Source: Monocercomonoides exilis (taxonomy: Eukaryota; Preaxostyla; Oxymonadida; Polymastigidae). Taken from it: a stretch of 64,000 bases of DNA. Made by a program: the position numbers and the translations under genes. Below, in pieces: positions 54,001 to 64,000 of this stretch. Positions within the stretch are counted from its first letter, which is position 1. Each line of letters starts with the position of its first letter. Location: contig LSRY02000014.1 of NCBI GenBank assembly GCA_001643675.2, forward strand, positions 1,226,001 through 1,290,000, written 5' to 3'. The notes beneath the pieces are model-generated. The model did not search any database. It had not been told where the DNA came from and saw only the letters and a program-made list of their open reading frames with translations.

Positions 54001-57000
54001 ATGGCCGTTGAGCAACATTCATCGGTCACGCCATGCCTTTGGGAAATAAAAATTAAAATATATACAAACTGGGGTCATCCTACGGAAGTTGGATTGACTG
54101 AAATTGATTTGTTTGATGAGTCAAGGAACCCTATTCGCCTTTCTTCAAACATGCTATCCCTTCAGGTTGGATCTACGAAATTTCCACCTGCTCCATCATT
54201 GGAAGTTGCTTCACATTTGGTTGTTCCCACATTTGGAGCAGTTTCGCTTCAAGTTGCATCAACAACATTGTCTCTTCTAATTTCTGGAGTTGCAAATACA
54301 ACCAATGAAAAACATATGTGGAGAGCACCATTCAAAGATATTCCAAGAACTCCAATAGAAATTGTGATTCGATATCCTTTGACTTCTCAAACTGCTTTTA
54401 TTTTACCAAAAACTTTGAAATTGTGGAATTATAACAAGACTCCGCTTGATACAAAGAAAGGTGTTCGAAAGCTGGAAGTGATCCTTAATGGTCATTCCCA
54501 TTGGATTGGAGAAGTCATTAAAGCAACTGGAACTGTAGTTGGTGACTTTACAACATCTATTTCACTTCCGTCATCAAAAGAATGGCCTCCTCATCTATCT
54601 TCAGGACTGGGAAGGACTCAACCTCTCTCTTTTAATGCTGATTTGAAAAGGCCAGCATCGCCATCAAAGTCAAAACAAGCTTCATCAGAAATTCTCCCGA
54701 CAAAATCTTCTTCCACTCGTCCGCTTTCTCCATCTTTGAGAAAACAATCAGGAGCAACTGTTATCGTGCAATTGCCTCAGCAAGAAAGATCAAAGTCTTC
54801 ATCTCCATCTTCAATTATCAAACCCACTTCACTTTCAACACCTTCTGAAAAGGTTGGATTGAAGAAAGCATCTCCACAATCTTCTTCAATTCAAAAACTT
54901 AATCCCAAAGACATTCATTCCTCCAGACCTAATTCCGCATCTGCATCATCTCAGCTCAAAGACCTGCAAAATGCAAATCAACCACACCTGAGGCAGCTAA
55001 CACCTCCATATCGCAGTTCTCAGGGAAAGTTGCTAAGGATTGCTGATTCGCCAGCACCTTCGTCATTTCAACAGTCTTCTTCTGCTTCTGCTTCAGTTTC
55101 CGAACCAGCTTCTCAGCAAGTGAAGCCCCGCTCTGCATCCAAAATGGAACACTACACATCATCCGCACCCAAAGCACACACCCCACCTCACAGAAACCAT
55201 CTCTCCCCGACTCCCTTCAATTCAAACCACAATTCAACCTCTCAACAGAAACTCAATCATTCCATTTCAAAATCTATCACTCCACCACCGCCTTCTCTGT
55301 CTGCTTTATCGTCGTCATCATCTTCTTCCTCTTCCTCGTCCTCGTCTTCTTCTGAAGCCATCTCCCCCAAAACGCCGTTCCGTACTCCTCCTCCTCCGTC
55401 GCGCATTCCTCGTCTTATGCACCCAAAGAACAGGGCAGCTGTTCGATCGCCCCACTCTCGTCTTCTTCTGAACACACTGCGGCCAAATGGCCCAACAAGG
55501 TTCATGTTTGGATGGCACCAGCACAAAGGAGAAAAAGGGAAAGAAAGAGAAACACAGCAAAGTGAAGAATCAAAAACCCCATTTAAAAAACCATCTCCTT
55601 TCACAAACAAAGAGGCGAAGCGAGAAACAGAGATGAGTAAGATACCTCTTAAACCAGCTGAAGGAGAGAAGAAACGCGGAGGAGCTGGCTCAGGAGCCAC
55701 GCCAAGCGACAAGAAACGGAAGATGGATGTTCTTGTGGATGTGAAGGATCTCAATCACTATGCTCGCTATGGAGATGACAAGAGCGAGGAAGCGCTGTCT
55801 GAAGAATGCACAGAAGCAGAGCATACAGAAGGAGCCATGTTTGAAGAGCCCCCAACTCCACCCCCACAGTCGTCTCAGCCTTTCTCCTCTCCGTTCTCTT
55901 CCACGTCGCGTATGCCATTTCAGTCCACTTCTCTTTTTGCTGCCACTTCTGCTTTTGCTCCTTTGTCTCTCTCCACTTCGCCAGCACCGCAACAGCTGGG
56001 GGCCACTTCCTCGTTCCTTGCCTTGCACACAATGAAGCCTGAGCCATTTGTCGTATCGTCTGGAGACACACAGCTTCCCCATCAAACACTAAGATCTCAG
56101 CAAACAGCGTATTTTGTGTCTCCCTTGATGGAAAGCACAGGTTCGTTTGCTTCTTCTTCTTCTTCTTCTTCTTCTGTTTCGTCGTCTTCAGCTGCTGTGG
56201 TATTCAGCAGGAATGGAGATGTGATTGCTTCGGAGAGGCCAATTACGCGTGGACTTTCTGATGAAGGAGAGGAAGAAGAGGAAGAAGAAGATCTCAAAGG
56301 AGATGATGATGAAAGGAATGCTATTGAATCACATAAAGCTAAACGAAAAGGAGAAAAGGAAGAAGAAGAAGAAGAAGAAGAAGAAGAAGAAGAGCAATTA
56401 CTAAAAGAAATTGAAGGAATCGAGCAAGAACGAAAGAAAGAGACAGGAGCAAACGATTCTTCACTTCTCAATGAAGAAAGCAACACATCTGAAACACACA
56501 AAACACACAAGATATTCACTTCTCCTTTTGATGAGGAGACAATTGACGATCGAATCAAATGGAACAGCCAAGTCAGTAAGAAACCCTTGACCGACACACA
56601 ATTCATTGCCAAGCAGCTTCAGAAGGTGATGGGGCGAACTAGCAACAATGATGCTTCCTTTGCTGAAAGCAACGAAGAACAGCAAGATGAAGCAACCGAA
56701 AGCACTTCTGAAGAGCCGAAGAAGCAATTTGCTTCTCGGTCCCATTTACTTGCGACGCTCAACAAGCCAATTCATTCTCCAATTGACGAATCACAGGGCA
56801 CTGAATTTATGCACCCGTGCCGTCTAACCCGCTCGCTCTTTGGATTCACAGTGCAAAATCCAGTCTTGCCGTCTGCGTCTTCCATCTCCATCCACATCCA
56901 CTCCAACTGGGGCGACCCGTCTCGCGTCGGACTCACAGCTGTCTCGCTTGTTGACAGCAGCGGATGCGATATACAGCTCTCGCCACACAACATCGCTACT

Positions 57001-59103
57001 CCAATGCAGGAGCTCTCGTTGTTTGAACCAAGTGAATATGAGGACGATGAAGATGAAGGCGAAGATGAAAACAATGGAGAATATGCATCGAATGAATATG
57101 GAGAGTGTGATGAGACAGGAATTTCAAAGACACAGGATGGATCACTCTGCCTTCCGAATCATTCTTCTGGTTTGCAAGCAACAGGAACGCTCCGTTCAAA
57201 GCCAGGTAAGCTTTGGATTCATCGCCTGCTGCATCTGCCGATCGACGGCGATCCGATTGGCTCTATTGACGGGAAGCAGATGTGGCTGGCGCCGTTTGTG
57301 CAAGGCGATCCATCGATGACTATCACACTGCAATTGAACAGACCCACGCAGCTGGCTGGGCTGCGCCTGTGGAACTACAATGCGAACAGGCACGGGATGA
57401 ACATGTACTGCCACATTATGCAGAAGCAAGGCAGTGGTAGAGCAGAAAGAGGAGAAAACGGGAATTCTGAGGAAGGAGATGAAGAAGGGTACAGAGAAGG
57501 AGGAGATGAAAGTTCACAAAATGCCATTGATTCTACCGACGATTCAGAAGAGGCAGAAATGCTTCTGAAGCGGTCAGAAGGCGAAGGCTACGAAGAGTCG
57601 TTCAGAGGAGTGAAAGAATTTGCAGTGTTTCTGGATGACAGCTACTTTGGCACATTCATCGCCAGAAAGGGAACAGGATTGGGGTGGCTGCCTCTCTCAC
57701 AGTACATCTCGTTTGAACGAACTGAGACGGGCTCCGAGAAAAGAGCTGAGAAAAATGGAATTGTTAGCATTGGAAAGGGTGATGGGGATTTGAAAGTTGG
57801 TGCAACAAAGAAGAAAGAGTCAGAAGTGAAAGATGCAAATGGCACATTTGATTGCTTTGCTGATAATTCTTCAGAGCGCCTGAAGATGATCAGTAACTGC
57901 GGTGGCAAGCACCAACATGCACGTTTTCCTGCACCATCCTCTTCTTTGGGATCTTTTGATTCAACTTCTTCTTCCTCTCCTTCTCACGATCCATCTCGAT
58001 TTCAGCAGGATTACGACACAGTGACACTCCCAAGTGGCTTTGTGTGGTGCATCACCATTCATTCAACGTGGGGCGATCCGTTTTACGTTGGCTTGTGTGG
58101 CATTCAGTTCTGCGGTGCAGATGGAACCCCTTTGGATTTGCAGACACAGAAAGAGAGGAGCTGCGATCCAGCTGTCAGAACAGGCACATTGAGCGAATTT
58201 GTGCAGATGGGAAACAAGTCATCGAAATCATCGAAGTCATCGAAGTCATCGAGTGGGATGGCATTCAATTGGGGTATTATGAACTCCACACAAACGCTCT
58301 TGAATGCGTCGATGCGATTGCGGAACAGCGATTTGGAAGGCACGCTGCGCAGTCACCGTGCAAAGGGATCCATTCCTGGTTCAACACATGCTACAGCCTC
58401 AACATCTCAGTCATCTCAGCCATCTCCTCGTCATTCCCTCAGCAGCCCCTCCGCCAAAAGTGTGTTTGTTCCGTTTGAGCGCTTTCCGTCTTCTTATCTG
58501 TGCTGTCTGCCGTGTGATGTGACAGACCTGCCTGGAATGGAGGACGACCCGCGGACGCTAGCAAACATCACCACGCCTCCCTTTGCCACCCATGTTGACC
58601 GATGCATGTGGCTGGCGCCGTTCACGCCAGGCACAACGAACAAGATATTTCTGGTGTTCAATGAGCCCCAGTGTGTTTCAATGGTCCGCTTCTGGAACTA
58701 CAGCAAGACGCCTGAAAGAGGAGTGAAAGAGTTCAGCCTGAGTGTGGATGATGTGCTGATCTACAGGGGTTACTTGGCAAAGGCGCCGCCTGCTCGGCAG
58801 AAATTATTCCGCAAGTCGAAAAAAGGAGGTTTTAAAAAAGAAGGTGATAGGAATGTTACTTGCGAAAGAGAAAAGAATGGAGGAAAAATGGAAGAAGAGC
58901 AGGCTGACTTTGGGCAGACCATATTCTTTACGAGAGATTCTGATTTGATTGCGAGAGAATACGAAAAGGGACGTGTGAAGACTGTGAACGAAGAGCAAAA
59001 CGTGGCATTAATTGACAATGGAGTTGTGCTGTCGAGACCCATTTCACATAACAACGCGCAAAAAAAGACAGTGGAAAGACCTAAAACAGCTGCATTAAAG
59101 TGA
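54001..59103 (+). CDS. KATNIP: KATNIP-like ciliary/basal-body protein (three DUF4457 repeats)
   Basis: A single 1,700-aa frame from ATG to TGA. Three related modules occur, each with a 'NWGDPxxVGLT' strand, a 'K/R-x-MWxAPF' strand and a 'LxLWNYNxxxxxGV/MKEF' strand. Module 1 is ~14-190 ([32 protein letters not shown]). Module 2 is ~940-1240 ([28 protein letters not shown]). Module 3 is ~1336-1600 ([40 protein letters not shown]). This architecture is that of KATNIP (KIAA0556), a basal-body protein that binds katanin and microtubules and is mutated in Joubert syndrome. Linkers carry poly-Ser (~440) and poly-Glu (~785-798). It shares a 90-bp divergent promoter with the PP2A scaffold. Confidence 0.85.
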   Translation: MAVEQHSSVTPCLWEIKIKIYTNWGHPTEVGLTEIDLFDESRNPIRLSSNMLSLQVGSTKFPPAPSLEVASHLVVPTFGAVSLQVASTTLSLLISGVANTTNEKHMWRAPFKDIPRTPIEIVIRYPLTSQTAFILPKTLKLWNYNKTPLDTKKGVRKLEVILNGHSHWIGEVIKATGTVVGDFTTSISLPSSKEWPPHLSSGLGRTQPLSFNADLKRPASPSKSKQASSEILPTKSSSTRPLSPSLRKQSGATVIVQLPQQERSKSSSPSSIIKPTSLSTPSEKVGLKKASPQSSSIQKLNPKDIHSSRPNSASASSQLKDLQNANQPHLRQLTPPYRSSQGKLLRIADSPAPSSFQQSSSASASVSEPASQQVKPRSASKMEHYTSSAPKAHTPPHRNHLSPTPFNSNHNSTSQQKLNHSISKSITPPPPSLSALSSSSSSSSSSSSSSSEAISPKTPFRTPPPPSRIPRLMHPKNRAAVRSPHSRLLLNTLRPNGPTRFMFGWHQHKGEKGKERETQQSEESKTPFKKPSPFTNKEAKRETEMSKIPLKPAEGEKKRGGAGSGATPSDKKRKMDVLVDVKDLNHYARYGDDKSEEALSEECTEAEHTEGAMFEEPPTPPPQSSQPFSSPFSSTSRMPFQSTSLFAATSAFAPLSLSTSPAPQQLGATSSFLALHTMKPEPFVVSSGDTQLPHQTLRSQQTAYFVSPLMESTGSFASSSSSSSSVSSSSAAVVFSRNGDVIASERPITRGLSDEGEEEEEEEDLKGDDDERNAIESHKAKRKGEKEEEEEEEEEEEEQLLKEIEGIEQERKKETGANDSSLLNEESNTSETHKTHKIFTSPFDEETIDDRIKWNSQVSKKPLTDTQFIAKQLQKVMGRTSNNDASFAESNEEQQDEATESTSEEPKKQFASRSHLLATLNKPIHSPIDESQGTEFMHPCRLTRSLFGFTVQNPVLPSASSISIHIHSNWGDPSRVGLTAVSLVDSSGCDIQLSPHNIATPMQELSLFEPSEYEDDEDEGEDENNGEYASNEYGECDETGISKTQDGSLCLPNHSSGLQATGTLRSKPGKLWIHRLLHLPIDGDPIGSIDGKQMWLAPFVQGDPSMTITLQLNRPTQLAGLRLWNYNANRHGMNMYCHIMQKQGSGRAERGENGNSEEGDEEGYREGGDESSQNAIDSTDDSEEAEMLLKRSEGEGYEESFRGVKEFAVFLDDSYFGTFIARKGTGLGWLPLSQYISFERTETGSEKRAEKNGIVSIGKGDGDLKVGATKKKESEVKDANGTFDCFADNSSERLKMISNCGGKHQHARFPAPSSSLGSFDSTSSSSPSHDPSRFQQDYDTVTLPSGFVWCITIHSTWGDPFYVGLCGIQFCGADGTPLDLQTQKERSCDPAVRTGTLSEFVQMGNKSSKSSKSSKSSSGMAFNWGIMNSTQTLLNASMRLRNSDLEGTLRSHRAKGSIPGSTHATASTSQSSQPSPRHSLSSPSAKSVFVPFERFPSSYLCCLPCDVTDLPGMEDDPRTLANITTPPFATHVDRCMWLAPFTPGTTNKIFLVFNEPQCVSMVRFWNYSKTPERGVKEFSLSVDDVLIYRGYLAKAPPARQKLFRKSKKGGFKKEGDRNVTCEREKNGGKMEEEQADFGQTIFFTRDSDLIAREYEKGRVKTVNEEQNVALIDNGVVLSRPISHNNAQKKTVERPKTAALK

Positions 59104-59362
59104 GAGACAATGCTTAATTGTGTGAATTGAAGTTGTTATGAAATATTCAATATCTGCTACCAATATTAGATTTATCTTTATTGATTAGCTTGTTTGTTAA
59201 TAATAGTTATTTATTTGTGAAGCCAAATATTTTTTGTGACGTCGTAAATAGATATTTTAATTTATATCTCTATTTATTTGGTTTTTATTAATAATTTTTT
59301 ATCTTCTTTTAAATGAAATAATCAAATATTTTTCTCCCATAAACAGAATCATTCATTTATTC

Positions 59363-60196
59363 ATGGGTTGTTGCATCAACACTGACAAAAAAACAAAAAC
59401 TGATGGAGAATCTTCAAAACCAATAAAGGTTGAATCGGTGACGTTTTACAGGTACCACAAATTTATAGTGGAATTATTTCATCACTTTCATGATAAATAT
59501 CATTTTCTATTTTATTTGAGATCTGACGCAAATGGAGCACCTAGCGAACCCGTTGATGGAGTATTTTTCACAACAGGTTTGAGTGAAATGTTCATTTTAA
59601 ATTTATGATATATTTGTTTCAGACAATAAAATACATGCTCGTTGCGTTCTTTCGCACGTTTTGGTATGCTTTATGTTAGTAAAAATTGTTTATAATTAAA
59701 TTTTCTAAAGGTTGGATCATATGGTCGAGTTGTCTGGGTCTGCAAGTATGCAACATATTTTATTAGACTATTTTTAAGGGTTTTTTTATTATATAAATAA
59801 TATTAATTTCAAAGTGATTCACGAGGTGTTGGTATGTGGTTGCTTGCACTTTCTCGATTTCTTAATTATGTATTCATTAACGCATAACTGGGGATTGAAT
59901 TAACACATTTTTTTAGCAGTATGCCTTGATTTTTTAATTTGTTGTTTTGTTAGATTTTTCTTTTCTTTAGCCACCAAATTATGAAATTGTTGCTTGTAAT
60001 CTGACTAGCTTATTGATGAATATTATTGATACACATGCTGAACTCCCGAGGTTTGTTTTGTTTGTGTGGTGCATTTTAATCAAATAATTATTAATTTAGG
60101 CCGTGGCCTGTTGGAGAATATGAACTTCGCTTGTTTATAAATGATCAGCTTTTGCATCAGGCTCAATTTAAAATTATTGAACCTCCGACAAATTAA
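59363..60196 (+). CDS. small MGCC-starting (predicted acylated) protein, 7 exons, unknown
   Basis: Exons 59363-59451, 59521-59576, 59623-59663, 59711-59745, 59815-59827, 59971-60050, 60100-60196 encode 136 aa with consistent phases; one exon is only 13 nt. The N-terminus MGCCINTDKKTK is a classic Gly2 myristoylation plus Cys3/Cys4 palmitoylation signal, so membrane attachment is likely. The body (VDGVFFTTDNKIHARCVLSH; VGSYGRVVWVC; WPVGEYELRLFINDQLLHQA) suggests a β-rich fold. I do not recognise the family. A membrane-bound adaptor is plausible but unproven. The 13-nt exon and its donor (GTTGGT) are the least certain part. Confidence 0.6.
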
Positions 60197-60773
60197 ATAT
60201 TATTTTTTTTGCAATATTCACATCAATATTTTAAATGCATTTCTTTGAATATTTCAAGTTTTTATTTTCTTATAACTTTGGACTGCAAATAAAGTATTTA
60301 TGTTCTTGACAGTATTTGTTCCATTGGTAAATTTTGTGTAATTTATTCAATGTTTTATGAATCAATACTTCTGTTGTTATTCTTTATGTATCGTTGAATA
60401 ACTGTCAAATTGTTGATGAATTTTTTGAAAATCTAATGAATTATGTTCAGTTTAATATTTTAATGGACATATCAAATTGAATTTCATTTTAAGCAATATT
60501 TGATCTTCTATTTGCAAGTTCAAAGTTTAAAAAGAAATTTTCTAAAAATTTTTTCTTTCTCTTTTTTTTAAGAAATGCACAAGAAGTATTTTCATTCGAA
60601 AAAAATGCTCAAGATGTATGAACATTTTGACATTGTTCAATAATAACTAAATTACCTACCAAAAAAGACAATATTATAAAAAACAAACTGAAATTGGCCC
60701 ATCATGCAAAAGATTGAAATTTGATCAGTCTTGGAATTATTTTGATCGAAAAGATTTATTAACATTTGATAAA
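60197..60773. other. AT-rich spacer, no gene seen
   Basis: Between the small MGCC protein and eRF1. No ORF; it contains the eRF1 upstream region. Confidence 0.55.
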
Positions 60774-62225
60774 ATGTCTAGCGGAAAAAATTCGGGATTT
60801 ACCGAATCTTTGGATGAAGAAGAAAGAAGCATCGAGCAATGGAGAATTAAAAAATTGGTTAAAACTTTGGAGAATGCAAAGGGAGAAGGAACAAGCATGA
60901 TTTCTCTCATTTTAGCACCAAAAACTCAACTATCACAAACTCAAACAATGCTTACAGAAGAGTATGGTACAGCGTCAAACATCAAAAGTAGAGTCAATCG
61001 ATTAAGTGTTCTCGAAGCAATTGTGTCAACTCAACAACGTTTGAAGCTTTATAACAAATGCCCACCAAATGGACTGTGCATTTTCTGCGGAACAATTTCT
61101 ACAGATAAGGGACCAAAGAAAATCACAATTGATTTTGAACCATTCAAACCAATCAACACTTCTCTTTATTTGTGTGATAACAAATTCCACACTGAACCTC
61201 TCGGAACTTTGTTGGAATCAGACGACAAGTTTGGTTTCATTATCATGGATGGTAATGGTGCGTTATTTGGTACATTGCAAGGAAACACACGAAACATCAT
61301 CACCCAGTTTACTGTTGATTTGCCAAAGAAACATGGGCGAGGAGGACAGTCTTCTGTTCGTTTTGCACGTCTGAGAATGGAAAAGCGTCACAATTATGTG
61401 CGTCGAGTTGCAGAAGTTTCAGTTCAATGCTTTATCACAAATGACAAAGTTAATGTTGCTGGACTTGTTCTTGCAGGTTCTGCTGATTTCAAGACTGAAC
61501 TTTCTCAGAGCGAGACCTTTGATCAGCGTCTCCAAGCCAAAATTATTAAGATTGTTGATGTCGCCTATGGAGGAGAGAACGGATTTAATCAGGCTATTAA
61601 TTTGGCTTCTGATACATTATCAAACGTTCATTTTGTGCAAGAAAAAGCACTCCTTCAACAGTATTTCGACGAAATCGGACAAGATACTGGAAAGTTTGTG
61701 TTTGGAATCCGTGATACAATCGCAGGACTTGAAATGGGCGCAGTTCAAAAATTGATCGTATGGGAAAATTTGGATATTGATAGAATTGAATTTCGCCATC
61801 CAACAACTGGTGATGTTTCGATAGTGTATCTGACACCAGCTCAGCAGAAGGATCCTTCATACTTTCATGAGAAAGGAGTGGAGTTGATATTAGTGTCAAA
61901 AGAGCAGCTCACAGATTGGTTTGTGCTAAACTACAAGAAATATGGATGCACTCTTCATTTTGTGACAAACAGAAGCAGTGAAGGTTCTCAATTCTGCAGA
62001 GGTTTTGGTGGAATTGGTGGGTTGTTGAGGTACAAAGTTGATTTTTCAACTCTTGATGCACATGAAGCTGATGGGTTGATGGAGGATGATGAAGCTATTG
62101 GTTCTTCAAGCTCTTCTTCTTCTTCTTCTTCTGTTGCTTCGTCCACTGCAGCTGATGCAGGCTTCTTTGGAGACGAAATTATGGAAGAAAACCCGTTTGA
62201 TGATGATATCTCTTCGTATTTTTGA
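60774..62225 (+). CDS. ETF1: eukaryotic translation release factor 1 (eRF1)
   Basis: An intronless 483-aa protein (human 437). The ATG at 60774 is the first in frame and gives MSSGKNSGF before the conserved [14 protein letters not shown]. Stop-codon recognition motifs TASNIKS (66-72) and YLCDNKF (132-138) are canonical, and the catalytic GGQ is in KKHGRGGQS (190-192). [14 protein letters not shown] near the end matches the eRF3-binding domain. With eRF3, eRF1 recognises all three stop codons and releases the peptide. An unaltered TASNIKS/YxCxxxF set fits a standard code here. Oddities: E81 replaces the Gly of SVLGAI right after the NIKS helix, and about ten Ser are inserted in the acidic C-terminal tail. 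Confidence 0.97.
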   Translation: MSSGKNSGFTESLDEEERSIEQWRIKKLVKTLENAKGEGTSMISLILAPKTQLSQTQTMLTEEYGTASNIKSRVNRLSVLEAIVSTQQRLKLYNKCPPNGLCIFCGTISTDKGPKKITIDFEPFKPINTSLYLCDNKFHTEPLGTLLESDDKFGFIIMDGNGALFGTLQGNTRNIITQFTVDLPKKHGRGGQSSVRFARLRMEKRHNYVRRVAEVSVQCFITNDKVNVAGLVLAGSADFKTELSQSETFDQRLQAKIIKIVDVAYGGENGFNQAINLASDTLSNVHFVQEKALLQQYFDEIGQDTGKFVFGIRDTIAGLEMGAVQKLIVWENLDIDRIEFRHPTTGDVSIVYLTPAQQKDPSYFHEKGVELILVSKEQLTDWFVLNYKKYGCTLHFVTNRSSEGSQFCRGFGGIGGLLRYKVDFSTLDAHEADGLMEDDEAIGSSSSSSSSSSVASSTAADAGFFGDEIMEENPFDDDISSYF

Positions 62226-62241
62226 TGCTACTCTGACACAA

Positions 62242-62451
62242 ATGATGCAAACAGAGCAGAAGGAGGAGAAAAAGAGAGGCGCACAAAAAGAAGAAGGGAG
62301 AAAGAAAAGGGAACAAACAAGCAATGCGATGGGAACGCCTTCTGCTCTTTCTTTGGAGCCAAAGAAAAAGAACCAAAAACAGCCATCGGAAATAAAAGAA
62401 AAGGAAAGAAGCATCAAAGCAGAATTCGACAAGGAAAAGAATCGCTATTAA
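62242..62451 (+). CDS. possible small Lys/Glu-rich ORF downstream of eRF1
   Basis: 69 codons, beginning MMQTEQKEEKKRGAQKEE and ending EFDKEKNRY, starting 17 bp after the eRF1 stop. The composition is charged and repetitive. It may be an independent tiny gene, eRF1 3' UTR, or a first exon of the next ORF; no homology is recognised. Confidence 0.25.
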   Translation: MMQTEQKEEKKRGAQKEEGRKKREQTSNAMGTPSALSLEPKKKNQKQPSEIKEKERSIKAEFDKEKNRY

Positions 62452-62459
62452 AAGAAAGT

Positions 62460-62810
62460 ATGCCAAAAAAGCCCGAAAGAGAAACTCAAATTACAACCAA
62501 GAAAATAATTGAATCATCGAACTTTGCCGATGAATTGGTAAAAGAACGATCAGTTTACCAAAGGTTGGAGAAGCAGACTGTAGAAATTGAAAAGCAATTT
62601 GAAGTCATCTTCAACCAAATGCGTTTGAACGGTCAAATGATGAATTCATTTTTCTTCGATTGTGATGAGTTATCTGGGTTGTACAAAAAGTGCATGAGTA
62701 TTGCACAAAAATTTAGAAAAGTCTGGAGTAAGAAGAGATATAGAAAGAAAGAAAGAGGATTTCTTGGAGGGATGAGAAGGAAAAAGAAAAGAAAAAAAGG
62801 AAGGTGCTAA
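62460..62810 (+). CDS. small basic helical protein, unknown
   Basis: 116 codons from ATG to TAA. The middle (SNFADELVKERSVYQRLEKQ; EIEKQFEVIFNQMRLNGQMM; CDELSGLYKKCMSIAQKF) is a convincing amphipathic helical protein. The last 30 residues are strongly basic (KKRYRKKERG...KKKRKKGRC), suggesting nucleic-acid or nuclear targeting. It begins 234 bp after the eRF1 stop. I do not recognise a family. An upstream exon joining it to the preceding ORF cannot be excluded. Confidence 0.5.
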   Translation: MPKKPERETQITTKKIIESSNFADELVKERSVYQRLEKQTVEIEKQFEVIFNQMRLNGQMMNSFFFDCDELSGLYKKCMSIAQKFRKVWSKKRYRKKERGFLGGMRRKKKRKKGRC

Positions 62811-63452
62811 TGTATTTGTGCGATGTATTGTAAATTGTAGTTATAATTTACTCAAATTTCTTTGAATAATCAAATTGTGTTCTGAATGAAAGTGCATTTA
62901 GAAATTTTATGGAACATTTATGAAACATTTATGAAAGACATTTGGCTCATAAAGATGTCTGAGTTAAGTTCATTCCATTTGTAGAAAATATCTCTGTCCC
63001 AACATAAAAGAGATATGAACATATATTTTTTTAACTTTTTTTTGACTTTTTTTTTCATTTATTTTTTATAATTTTATTGCCCCAATGCAAATATTTTTTT
63101 ATTTGGCCATTTGAAAGTTATTTTTTAAAGATATGGAGCAAAATTCTTGCATTAATGAAAAAAACAACGATTTATTCCAAACTTTTTTCTGTTGTTATGT
63201 CATTATTTGTATTTCATTCCTATGGAAAAGATTTTTTAGAAAAATAAAAAAATCGAGGAAAAAATTATATATGCTGAAAATACGGGAATGCTGGAATTCC
63301 TTAATTTCTTGTATATTGCAATTGTTAATATGGAATAGTGTTGATTTATGCATTTCTTTTTTATTGGAAATAAGTGTGTGATGTGGGGGTAAAAAACCTT
63401 AAAAAATGAATATATTATGGGAAAAAATTACAAAATAAATATTAAAAAATTT
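62811..63452. other. AT-rich intergenic region, no gene seen
   Basis: The 82-codon plus-strand frame at 63133-63381 is hydrophobic and AT-driven (Phe, Ile, Cys, Lys); I do not support it as a gene. Confidence 0.5.
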
Positions 63453-64000
63453 TTAGAGTTCGTAATCAGAAGTTTTTTCTTCTTCTTGTGACAGGCCCGA
63501 TGTTTCTTCTTCGCTGTTTTCTGAATCATTTTCCACTTGCTCATATTTTTCATTTTCTATCTCGTATTCACTGACAAATTCAAATATTTCCTAGAAATTA
63601 TATTCTTACGAGGCTTTGACCAAAACCATTGCAAGGTGATCTGCAATTAATGATTTTCGAACTCCGTTCGGTGGAAATGCTTTTCGCAAAGTTCCCCATA
63701 AACCTTCGATCGTGTTTGTGCATGCTTTTGTAACCGGCTCAACGAAATTCCTTTTGTGGCACACTGTTCTGTGTAGATATCCATACGTATTTAAGCATTC
63801 ATATGCCTTCCACTCATCGCTCATGATGATGGCTTCAGGCTTAATGTGTTCAAGAATAATTGGAAGAAGCGTTTCTTTTGTTCTGTTGTGGACAATCATC
63901 ACAAATCGAGGTCCTGCTCCTCCACCATCAAGCCTTTCCACTCCGCCAAACAAACAAATTTGCTCTTTTCTTCTTCCCCTTCAATTCTTTCTTCGACGCC
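63453..64000 (-). mobile_element. Merlin/ISXO2-like transposase, degenerate, cut by window end
   Basis: The minus-strand frame 63606-63953 contains hallmarks of ISXO2-like (Merlin superfamily) DDE transposases: FGGVER, NRTKETLLPIILEHI, IIMSDEWKAYECLN (catalytic Asp), HRTVCHKRNFV and NTIEGLWGTLRKAF (catalytic Glu region). Upstream coding (ELKGKKKRANLF) lies in another frame, and a TTTGTTTG duplication at the junction would account for the shift. Downstream, TAA and then TAG interrupt the frame before an acidic C-terminus (EIFEFVSEYEIENEK) that ends at 63453. A 37-bp intron could explain the stops instead. The N-terminal zinc-ribbon part lies beyond the window. It is probably an inactive copy of a cut-and-paste DNA transposon. 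Confidence 0.8.

Noticed and set aside
53910-54018. Longer start for the PP2A scaffold, about 36 codons upstream
   Set aside because: It would overlap the KATNIP-like start, lacks an ATG at its head and does not match the family N-terminus.
63133-63381. 82-codon plus-strand ORF
   Set aside because: Hydrophobic AT-driven composition, no recognisable domain, isolated in intergenic DNA.
1-64000. CRISPR arrays, bacterial operons, riboswitches, tRNA or rRNA genes
   Set aside because: No spaced direct repeats, Shine-Dalgarno-led gene strings, cloverleaf box B signatures or rRNA-like conserved blocks were seen.

Overview
This is a eukaryotic nuclear window. Genes are interrupted by many short GT-AG introns, intergenic DNA is very AT-rich, and most large proteins carry long Ser, Glu/Asp, Gln or Lys/Arg low-complexity tracts. 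Two ciliary genes (ARL13B-like, KATNIP-like) indicate a flagellated protist. An oxymonad/Preaxostyla-type excavate is my best guess, but the sequence does not prove it. The genetic code appears standard: eRF1 has an intact TASNIKS motif and genes end in TAA, TAG and TGA.

Layout. 66-515: a MITE-like element with terminal inverted repeats. 1971-3984 (+): ATG16-like autophagy protein, 8 exons. 4464-7887 (+): PRP5/DDX46 spliceosomal helicase. 7966-8275 (+): 62-aa helical protein. 8577-9325 (+): RAD6-type ubiquitin-conjugating E2. 9950-11436 (-): unknown Ser-rich protein. 12008-17160 (-): ARL13B-like GTPase with about 600 inserted low-complexity residues inside its G domain. 17785-18567 (-): intronless short-chain dehydrogenase. 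19577-24199 (-): RS/Q/P-rich protein. 24490-30615 (+): large helical, HEAT-like protein. 30979-41388 (+): 3,469-aa low-complexity protein with two PAM2-like motifs. 42013-43837 (+): PP5-like phosphatase, 10 exons. About 44.1-45.5 kb: coding fragments that look like a decaying gene. 46906-48971 (+): coiled-coil/SPRY-like protein. 49730-50561 (-): Rac/Rho GTPase. 51353-53910 (-): PP2A scaffold (A) subunit. 54001-59103 (+): KATNIP-like protein, divergent from the scaffold gene over 90 bp. 59363-60196 (+): small MGCC-type protein. 60774-62225 (+): eRF1. 62242-62810 (+): two small Lys-rich ORFs. 63453-64000 (-): broken Merlin/ISXO2-like transposase running off the window.

The genes do not form an operon; they are independent eukaryotic units. 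Shared themes are RNA/translation (DDX46, eRF1, PAM2 protein, RS protein), phosphatases (PP5-like, PP2A-A), ubiquitin/autophagy (RAD6, ATG16) and cilia (ARL13B, KATNIP). Exon boundaries were placed by eye from frame, phase and family alignment. A few may be off by one to three bases.
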